From: Riptortus pedestris
Lineage: Eukaryota > Arthropoda > Insecta > Hemiptera > Alydidae
Assembly (NCBI GenBank): GCA_019009955.1
Contig: CM032230.1
Span: forward strand, 18,407,501-18,471,500
Length of the DNA stretch: 64,000 nucleotides
Direction: 5' to 3'
Position numbers and translations under genes: made by a program. Positions within the stretch are counted from its first letter, which is position 1. Every line of letters starts with the position of its first letter. Positions 55,650 through 64,000 of the stretch are shown piece by piece. A model generated the notes under the pieces. That model did no database searches, was not told where the DNA came from, and was given only the letters and a program-made list of their open reading frames with translations.

Positions 55650-58600
55650 GTTTCACAATCAGTAAGCTCCTGCTGCTGGTTTCCTAATCACTCAAGATCT
55701 CCATCGCCATGGTTATGTAGTTAGAGCTACTGTATCATAATCATTCTGCTCTCTATTTTCTTAAGTATGCAGCTAGTGCAGCTTATTTCCTAATTTGCTA
55801 AGCTCTCAATCTGTATGGGTATGCAGGAAGAGCAGCTGGTTTCCTAATCAGTCTAGGCCTCAATCTTCAGGGTAATGCAGACAGAGCTGCTTGTTCTTCT
55901 AATTGCTTGAGGTCTCAATCTCCAGGGTTGTGTAGCCAGAGCTGCTGGTTTCCTAATCAGTCTAGGTTTCAATCTCCTGGGTAAAGAAGCTAGAGCCGCT
56001 TGTTTCTCTAATTGCTTGAGGTCTCAATCTCCAGGGTTATGTAGCCAGAGCTGCTGGTTTCCTAATCAGTCTAGGTTTCAATCTCCTGGGTAAAGCAGCT
56101 AGAGCCGCTTGTTCTTCTAATTGCTTGAGGTCGCAATCTCCAGGGTTATGTAGCCAGAGCTACTATTTTCCTAATCAGTCTAGGTTTAAATTTCCTGGGT
56201 AAAGCAGCTAAAGCCGCTTGTTCTTCTAATTGCTTGAGGTCTCAATCTCCAGGGTTATGTAGCCAGAGCTGCTGGTTTCCTAATCAGTCTAGGTTTCAAT
56301 CTCCTGGGTAAAGCAGCTAGAGCCGCTTGTTCTTCTAATTGCTTGAGGTCTCAATCTCCAGGGTTATGTAGCCAGAGCTGCTGGTTTCCTAATCAGTCTA
56401 GGTTTCAATCTCCAGGGTTAAGCAGCTAGAGCCGCTTGTTCTTCTAATTGCTTGAGGTCTCAATCTCCAGGGTTGTGTAGCCAGAGCTGCTGGTTTCCTA
56501 ATCAGTCTAGGTTTCAATCTCCTGGGTAAAGAAGCTAGAGCCGCTTGTTTCTCTAATTGCTTGAGGTCTCAATCTCCAGGGTTATGTAGCCAGAGCTGCT
56601 GGTTTCCTAATCAATCTAGGTTTCAATCTCCTAGATAAAACAGCTAGAGCCACTTGTTCTTCTAATAGCTTCAGGTTTCAATCTCCAGGGTTATGTAGCC
56701 AGAGCTGCTGGTTTCCTAATCAATCTAGGTTTCAATCTCCAGCGCAAAGCAGCTAGAGCCTCTTCTTTTTCTAATTGCTTGAGGTCTCAATCTCCAGGGT
56801 TATGTAGCCAGAACTGCTGGTTTCCTAATCAGTCTAGGTTTCAATCTCCAGGGTTATGTAGCCAGAGCTGCTGGTTTCCTAATCAATCTAGGTTTCAATC
56901 TCCAGGGTTATGTAGCCAGAGCTGCTGGTTTCTTAATCAATCTAGGTTTCAATCTCCAGGGTAAAGCACCTAGAGCCGCTTGTTCTTCTAATTGCTTGAG
57001 GTCTCAATCTCCAGGGTTATGTAGCCAGAGCTGCTGGTTTCTTAATCAATCTAGATTTCAATCTCCAGGGTAAAGCAGCTAGAGCCGCTTGTTCTTCTAA
57101 TTGCTTGAGGTCTCAATCTCCAGGGTTATGTAGCCAGAACTGCTGGTTTCCTAATCAGTCTAGGTTTCAATCTCCAGGGTAAAGCAGCTAGAGCAGCTTG
57201 GTCTTCTAATTGCTTGAGGTCTCAATCTCCAGGGTTATGTAGCCAGAGCTGGTGGTTTTCTAATCAATCTAGATTTCAATCTCCAGGGTAAAGCAGCTAG
57301 AGCCGCTTGTTCTTCTAATTGCTTGAGGTCTCAATCTCCAGGGTTATGTAGCCAGAACTGCTGGTTTCCTAATCAGTCTAGGTTTCAATCTCCAGGGTTA
57401 TGTAGCCAGAGCTGCTGGTTTCCTAATCAATCTAGGTTTCAATCTCCAGGGTTATGTAGCCAGAGCTGCTGGTTTCTTAATCAATCTAGATTTCAATCTC
57501 CAGGGTAAAGCAGCTAGAGCCGCTTGTTCTTCTAATTGCTTGAGGTCTCAATCTCCAGGGTTATGTAGCCAGAACTGCTGGTTTCCTAATCAGTCTAGGT
57601 TTCAATCTCCTGGGTAAAGAAGCTAGAGCCGCTTCTTTTTCTAATTGCTTGAGGTCTCAATCTCCAGGGTTATGTAGCCAGAGCTGCTGGTTTCCTAATC
57701 AATCTAGGTTTCAATCTCCAGCGCAAAGCAGCTAGAGCGCTTGTTCTTCTAATTGCTTGAGGTCTCAATCTCCAGGGTTATGTAGCCAGAGCTGCTGGTT
57801 TCCTAATCAATCTAGGTTTCAATCTCCAGGGTAAAGCAGCTAGAGCCGCTTGTTCTTCTAATTGCTTGAGGTCTCAATCTCCAGGGTTATGTAGCCAGAG
57901 CTGCTGGTTTCCTAATCAGTCTAGGTTTCAATCTCCTGGGTAAAGCAGCTAGAGCCGCTTGTTCTTCTAATTGCTTGAGGTCTCAATCTCCAGGGTTATG
58001 TAGCCAGAGCTGCTGGTTTCCTAATCAGTCTAGGTTTCAATCTCCAGGTAAAGCAGCTAGAGCCGCTAGTTCGTCCAATTGCTTGAGGTCTCAATCTCCA
58101 GGGTTATGTAGCCAGAGCTGCTGGTTTCCTAATCAGTCTAGGTTTCAATCTCCTGGGTAAAGCAGCTAGAGCCGCTTGTTCTTCTAATTGCTTGAGGTCT
58201 CAATCTCCAGGGTTATGTAGCCAGAGCTGCTGGTTTCCTAATCAGTCTAGGTTTCAATCTCCAGGGTAAAGCAGCTAGAGCCGCTTGTTCTTCTAATTGC
58301 TTGAGGTCGCAATCTCCAAGGTTATGTAGCCAGAACTGCTGGTTTCCTAATCAGTCTAGGTTTCAATCTCCACCACAAAGCAGCTAGAGCGCTTGTTCTT
58401 CTAATTGCTTGAGGTCTCAATCTCCAGGGTTACGTAGCCAGGGCTGCTGGTTTCCTAATCAATCTAGGTTTCAATCTCCAGCGCAAAGCAGCTAGAGCCG
58501 CTTGTTCTTCTAATTGCTTGAGGTCTCAATCTCCAGGGTTATGTAGCCAGAGCTGCTGGTTTCCTAAGAAGTCTAGGTTTCAATCTCCAGGGTAAAGGAG

Positions 58601-59190
58601 CTGGAGCCGCTAGTTTTTATAATTTCTTGAGGTCTCAATCTCCAGGGTTATGTAGCCATAGCCGCTGGTTTCCTAATAAGTCTAGGTTTCAATCTCCAAG
58701 GTAAAGCAGCTAGAGGTTCTTCTAATTGCTTGAGGTCTCAATCTCCATTCCTAATCAGTCTAGGTTTCAATCTCCTGGGTAAAGCAGCTAGAGCCACTTG
58801 TATTTCTAACTGCTTGAGGTCTCAATCTCCAGGGTAAAGCAGCTAGAGCTGCTAGTTTCCTAATCAGTCTAGGTTTCAAACTCCAAGGTGAAGCAGTTAG
58901 AGCTGCTTGTTCTTCTAATTGCTAGAGGCCTCAATCTCCAGAGTTATGTAATTAGAGCTGCTGGTTTCCTAATCAGTCTAGGTTTCAATCTCCAGGGTAA
59001 AGCAACTAGAGCTGCTTGTTCTTCTAATTGCTAGAGGTCTCAATCTCCTGGATTATGTAGCCAGAGCTGGTGGTTTCCTAATCAGTCTAGGTTTCAATCT
59101 CCAGGGTAAAGCAGTTAGAGCCGCTTGTTCTTCTAATTGCTTGAGGTCTCAATCTCCAGGGTTATGTAGCCAGAGCTGCTGGTTTCCTGA
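55650..59190. repeat. 3.5-kb minisatellite with 109-bp dimeric unit
   Basis: About 30 head-to-tail copies of a 109-bp unit. It is made of a 54-bp half (gttatgtagccagagctgct, ggtttcctaatcagtctagg, tttcaatctccagg) and a diverged 55-bp half (gtaaagcagctagagccgct, tgttcttctaattgcttgag, gtctcaatctccagg). The halves share 'caatctccagg'. The borders are decayed. Ser/Gln-rich open frames recur (56779, 57323, 57975) only because of the repeats. Confidence 0.93.
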
Positions 59191-59460
59191 GATGTAGGTA
59201 AAGCTGATTGTTTCATAATCACTTGAGCTCTTAATGTTATGGGTATGCCGCTTGAGCAGCTCATTGCCTTATTGATCAACCGCTCAATATATATGGGTAT
59301 GCTTGTAGAGCAGCTGGTTCCTAATCTCTTGAGCCTACAATGTTCAGGAGTATACAGATAGAGCAGCTCATTTCCTTCTCTGTCGAGCTCTCAATCTGAC
59401 TAGGAAAGCAGCATATCTCCTACAGAGAGCTTAACTGATTTGGAATCCCGTAGTTTAGGT
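59191..59460. repeat. Decayed flank of the minisatellite
   Basis: Words such as 'gagcagctcattgcctt' and 'gagctctcaatctgactagg' recall the array unit at lower identity. Confidence 0.5.
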
Positions 59461-59484
59461 GTTTCTTCTGACTTGATTCCAAAG

Positions 59485-59542
59485 ATGCATAAGTGGTTTC
59501 AGGTATTGGCTCTGATAGTGTGGTATTTGTGGCTGCATGTAG
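59485..59542 (+). CDS. Candidate first coding exon of an unknown secreted protein
   Basis: ATG at 59485 opens MHKWFQVLALIVWYLWLHV followed by one base and a consensus donor GTAAGTG (59543). The short basic start and hydrophobic stretch look like a signal peptide. The phase-1 end after the signal is the commonest arrangement in secreted Ig or EGF-type genes. No matching next exon could be found before the window's end, so the gene, if real, continues to the right. It could also be chance. Confidence 0.4.
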
Positions 59543-60700
59543 GTAAGTGATTATCAGTTGTTCACCCATTACATATATCACATATTGCAGGTGATTTATT
59601 AATGGGGTGTTAATACTATGTACAGTCTAGTCAGATTCATCTTCTGCATTGCATTATTTAGTCTTAATGTTTTGAAATTGCAACTATGGGCTTTTGTTAT
59701 CTTCTTTTCACTACCACAGGGTTTACCTTATAGAATAAACGAGGTTTTCTTTGGGTACACCAGATAATAAATATTTATTTTAGCAAGACCATACTTCTTT
59801 TCATATCCTGTGATTCCACATTACTTTTAGTTCACATGGTCAGACAGAGTTCCTTGAGCATTAAATCTGTTTTGATTATTTCTTTACTACTGTACAAGTA
59901 CTTATTTCCATTCAATATTAAAAACATCATATGATACATCCAAAATAGTTTTGGTTTTCTTTATCAAAATTATATTAATATTGTCAATTATATCTAATTT
60001 TTGTTTATATTCTTATATATAGAAAACCTAAATAATAAATGGGATATAAAATATTTCAAATTCACAAAAATACAATTTTTAACATTATGCTATCAGTTTA
60101 TTTATTGTGTTACAGTAATTAATTTGATTTAGAATACTGTAAAGTTATAATATGCATTTCTTTTTTTACATGTTTTATTATTGAAATCAAATTCATCGAC
60201 AATTTAAATGCTTTATAAATAATGATAAACTTTTCTCCACCTTAAGGTGAAAAAATTCCTGATTCTAAGTTATTTTTGGATACATTTTGCTGCAAAAATG
60301 TTGGAATTGTTTTGAGCACTTTTTATAGTGTTCGTCTTGCATCCTTCAAAAATGAAGTTCTTTAATTAATTTTAAACAGGGAATATTTTCTTTTATATTT
60401 CATTCACTAGTGTCTTAAGGTTTTTTTTAATATCTTAGAACTTCAGCAGTTAAGATTTTACAAATCACTTTCAGTGAAATCACAAGCATTGACAACTTTC
60501 ATTCAAAGAAAATGTTAGTCAAAATAAGAGTTTATGACTTTACTTCTGGACGCCTGGGGTGATCCAGAAGATACTCCAACTAAACACTTGGCTGGTGGAA
60601 GCAGTAGGATTAATAAAAATGTTCGTGGTTAAAAAGTAGAAAGTGTCTAAGCTAATACGAATAAGTTATTTGTAAAAATAACATTCGGAATAGCAATACG
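59543..60700. other. Unassigned AT-rich sequence
   Basis: No repeat family, exon or RNA recognised. If the preceding exon is real this is its intron. Confidence 0.45.
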
Positions 60701-62145
60701 CTGTTATTTCAGGAACCACTTTATTCTAAACTTAAATACCAAATATTGTTTTCAAGAGACTTTTATTATGCGACACACATGTAAATTTGTTGTCTGATGG
60801 ATTCATCAATTAAGATTTTAGGTCTTGTTTCGAAATGTTTATTTTTATCTATACTATATCTGGAGATTCAACTGTTTCAGTCAACTCTAAAAATCATATT
60901 TGTTATGGACAGAAATCGGACCTGGAATAGTGGGGCTATAGAGAGGGGTGAATTCGTAATTAGTGGGATCATCAAATGTAATGGAACCTGGTAAAACTAT
61001 TGACGCTCTACAATTGTTGTTGGATAATTTTTTTTTTTTTTTGTAATTCAATTACTAAACCATCTATTCGTGTTTTGTTGTTTTCAGCATTCAGAATACC
61101 CCCTCCCCCTCCCACCACCTTCTACTCATCGGTTTTTTAGCAAATTTCCTCGGTTTTTTAGAAATATATATCTCTCCTATTGCCTTTACTTACATATACA
61201 TAGGGAATATGGTGAGAGGAGATCAAGTGGGAAATCTTCTTGGTTTACACATCCCCTGCATGACGGACGTTATTTTGGAATCGCGTCGCTAGTGCAACTC
61301 AAAAGCTTTAGTGATTTCTCAGAGAAAGTTGCTATTTGATTTTTTTACTCCATTTCTAAACATTCCAGGTTCGATTTCAATTATTAACTAGCCCAACCTT
61401 TAGTTTTTGCATGGAGCGGTGAAATATCTAGAATGCTATCGATCAAATAAAAACTAAGGCCTATAGACCATAGAATATTCATTGAAGCGAATTCCATGAA
61501 TTTCACATAGGCAAGCTCCGATGAAAATGATATGTCGAATTCAAGCCTGTAATAAAATGTTCCGTGATGTATAGGTTTATTAGCAGGTTTCCCTTCAGGG
61601 AAATAAGCAATTGAGATTGTACCCATGACGCGATTTATGAAAACGTTTCTCAAATGTCAAACATGCAAAAATGTTTTATGATGGCATCATTGTTTATGAT
61701 TTTATGTTCTTAGCTCGAAACTTTTTATTTGGTCTAGACCATACTCGATATTAAGCTGTTTCAATCAACACCATTGATCTATTCAGTTAATGCTGAAATA
61801 GGGGATTAGGGGTGTCTAGAGGGAGTGGGAATTTAAAAATTCCAAATATCTCCGTTATGATAGGTAGAATCATAAAGTGTTATAGAACCAATCTTGTTAA
61901 ATAAACTATTGACTATATTTAAATAAACTCTACTTTTGTTGTTAGATACATTTTTTTAGGAATTCAAATTTTAAGAAATTTATTCGAACTTACTTGTTTT
62001 CAGTCTTCAGTAAATTCTTATTTCTGCTCATCGGAGTTATATTTATAAATATTGAATATATGGTAAAATAAGATCAGTAGTTTATGTGATACTAACTCCT
62101 GGGAAATCTGCTTAGTTTAGGCAGCTCTTTGGTGACGTACTATTG
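60701..62145 (+). repeat. Series of diverged family P copies
   Basis: Segments include 'aaatcggacctggaatagtg' (60905), 'gggaaatcttcttggtttac' and 'catgacggacg' (61230-61270), 'agcaggtttcccttcaggga' (61581) and 'gggaaatctgcttagtttag' (62101). Two or three overlapping copies. Confidence 0.55.
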
Positions 62146-62930
62146 CTGGCAGGAGTGGGGCACTCACTAAAGCTGAAATGCAAATATCTCTAGCTTATTT
62201 CGAGTTTGCAGTAAAAAAAATAAAAAAAAAAATAGAAGAACAATCAAGATAAATTTGGAACGTGATTGATTATATGGCATTCCTCTGATCGATTCAAAAT
62301 TTGGCGACTGGTTGTAGGAAGCTAAAATTTTGACTCATAACTCTTAAACAACCCCTCAAGGCCTAGGAATATATTTTAAAAACAATTTGTCCTGAACTAT
62401 TATTTACCTAATGGCTGTTTCAAAGACAAAGTAAACCCCCATTCCAAGTTGAACATTCATATTTTCATATAGCTTATATTGTTCTTTGGGGTAATAGACA
62501 AGCAAAACTTAAAGCTCGTCGCAATCCTCTGAGTCGTTTTTAAGTGATTGAGTAACAAACGGACCGACAGGCGGAATATATTAACAAAAACAATTTAACT
62601 GCAACTAGCAATTAATTAGGAAGGGTAAAATACTTGGGGTTACTAGGTCTAAAAATAAATGACAAACCTAGGACCCAATAAAATAATATTAATGCTCACT
62701 TTAGTAAGAAGTCATATCAAAGCACGTGGAGCCAAAACTCTTAATTCTTTCATATTGTAGTATGCGGAAAACTGGAGGCTTTTATTGGTTGGTGGCATAA
62801 ATATAAATAAACATTCCTCATTCTTGGCGCAACAACGGCAAATTTATAGACACTTCATTAATCTGATGTCAATAAATCGCGGTGCTATTGATATAGGAAA
62901 AAGAATGATGCCATCTGTCGGCTGAGTCAG
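62146..62930. other. Unassigned sequence
   Basis: No recognised gene. The stretch 62240-62600 ('ggaccgacaggcgga' near its end) may be another repeat's end, but is single-copy here. Confidence 0.35.
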
Positions 62931-62935
62931 TGGAC

Positions 62936-64000
62936 AGCCACATGACTCGCCCTTTATCGATTCAGCCACTTGGTCTCCACGGACCGCAGGCTGATGGGCC
63001 AGGTCAGGAATATACATCTCTATATAGCCCAACCACTGTCAATAAATTTCTAGTGCTACATTCCAGCCATAACCACGCCGTCAGCGGTTGAAGGCTATCA
63101 TGAGGCTGGAGTCTGATGGATGGTAGGGGCTAGGTTAGGAATATATACCTCCCATCAGCTGCTCCTCCACCTAATAGATTTGCTTAGCTACATCATCTCC
63201 AATGGGGCTGCAATCTGATGGATGGTAGTGACTACCTGAATATATATATACCTCTTAAATATCCAGCAAATGGCTGCGAGGAGGTCTAAGGTGCCACAAG
63301 ACCTCACAAGGTGGCGGTTTGTGAATCACGGACTACCTGTTAGATCGAATTTAGAATTGAAAGGTTATAAATTGGACGAACCACTCGTATGGGGCTGCCC
63401 TAAGGTACAGCGGGGGAAAGAGAAGGATTTATAAAAAAAGAATACATACCTCCCATCAGCTGCTCCTGCTGCTACTAGGTTTGCTAACCTACATCATCTC
63501 CAATGAGGCCGGAGGCTGATGGATGGTAGTGATTGGGTTAGGAATATATACCTCCCATCAGCTGCTCCTGCTGCTACTAGGTTTGCTAACCTACATCATC
63601 TCCAATGAGGCTGGGGGCTGATGGATGGTAGTGACTGGGTTAGGAATATATACCTCCCATCAGCTGCCCTTGCAGCTACTAGGTTTGCTCAACTACATCA
63701 TCTCCAATGAGGCTGGAGGCTGATGGATGGTAGTGACTGGGTTAGGAATACATACCTTCCACCAGTTGCTCCTGCAGCTACTAGGTTTGCTCAGCTACTT
63801 CATCTCCAATGAGGCTGGAGGCTGATAGATGGAAGTGACTGGGTTAGGAATATATACCTCCTATTAGCTGCCCCTCCAGCTACTAGGTTTGCTGAGCTAC
63901 ATCATCTCCAATGAGGCTGGAGGCTGATGGATGGTAGTGATTGGGTTAGGAATATATACCTCCCATCAGCTGCTCCTCCAGCTACTAGGTTTGCTAACCT
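62936..64000. repeat. 102-bp tandem array running off the right edge
   Basis: The unit is 102 bp: 'aggaatatatacctcccatc', 'agctgctcctgctgctacta', 'ggtttgctaacctacatcat', 'ctccaatgaggctgggggct', then 'gatggatggtagtgactggg tt'. Regular from about 63440 (unit starts at 63540, 63642, 63744), diverged before that. The array continues beyond the window. Confidence 0.92.

Noticed and set aside
56779..58160. Three similar 61-codon Ser/Gln/Cys-rich frames (RSQSPGLCSQ...)
   Set aside because: They are phases of the 109-bp minisatellite; identical frames recur wherever the unit pattern does.
55650..59190. CRISPR-like array
   Set aside because: Units are contiguous with no unique spacers, and the window is eukaryotic.

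Overview
This is a eukaryotic, almost certainly insect, genomic window. It is AT-rich, densely packed with transposable elements and (TA)n microsatellites, and holds few genes. Two conserved protein-coding genes can be rebuilt exon by exon, both on the + strand. The order has not been resolved from sequence; the long, repeat-filled introns suggest a large-genome lineage.

Left third (1-20.6 kb): no host gene recognised. About 1-8.6 kb is a cluster of non-autonomous Helitrons in both orientations (some head-to-head, two directly abutting), with a complete but decayed Merlin DNA transposon nested in one. From 8.6 to 18.3 kb the sequence is mostly copies of an interspersed repeat that I call 'family P' because one end is a long palindrome. 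It is joined by a Helitron remnant that still encodes the end of its helicase, a SINE, a 24-bp satellite and a piggyBac-like element.

Middle (20.7-30.5 kb): an ImpL2-type gene (secreted two-Ig-domain insulin/IGF-binding protein). It has a TATA-containing promoter, a 5'UTR exon, seven coding exons (255 aa) and a 3'UTR. Its introns hold minisatellites, a SINE, a family P copy and a hairpin.

30.9-34.6 kb: a 2.6-kb TIR element carrying a broken DUF7869-type gene, then the tail of a decayed LINE.

35.1-53.9 kb: the TFIID subunit gene TAF8 (four coding exons, 263 aa). Its introns carry decayed tandem copies of its own exon 1 with splice donors, a LINE with a restriction-like endonuclease domain, a 51-bp minisatellite split by a SINE, a piggyBac-derived mini-gene that lacks its catalytic domain, a 510-bp hAT element and many family P copies.

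54-64 kb: a possible pre-miRNA-like hairpin, a 3.5-kb minisatellite with a 109-bp dimeric unit, a plausible signal-peptide first exon of a further gene leaving the window, and a 102-bp tandem array running off the right edge.

ImpL2 acts outside the cell as an insulin antagonist and TAF8 acts in nuclear transcription initiation. They share no pathway, and their adjacency is simply gene order. All coordinates and reading frames were worked out by eye.
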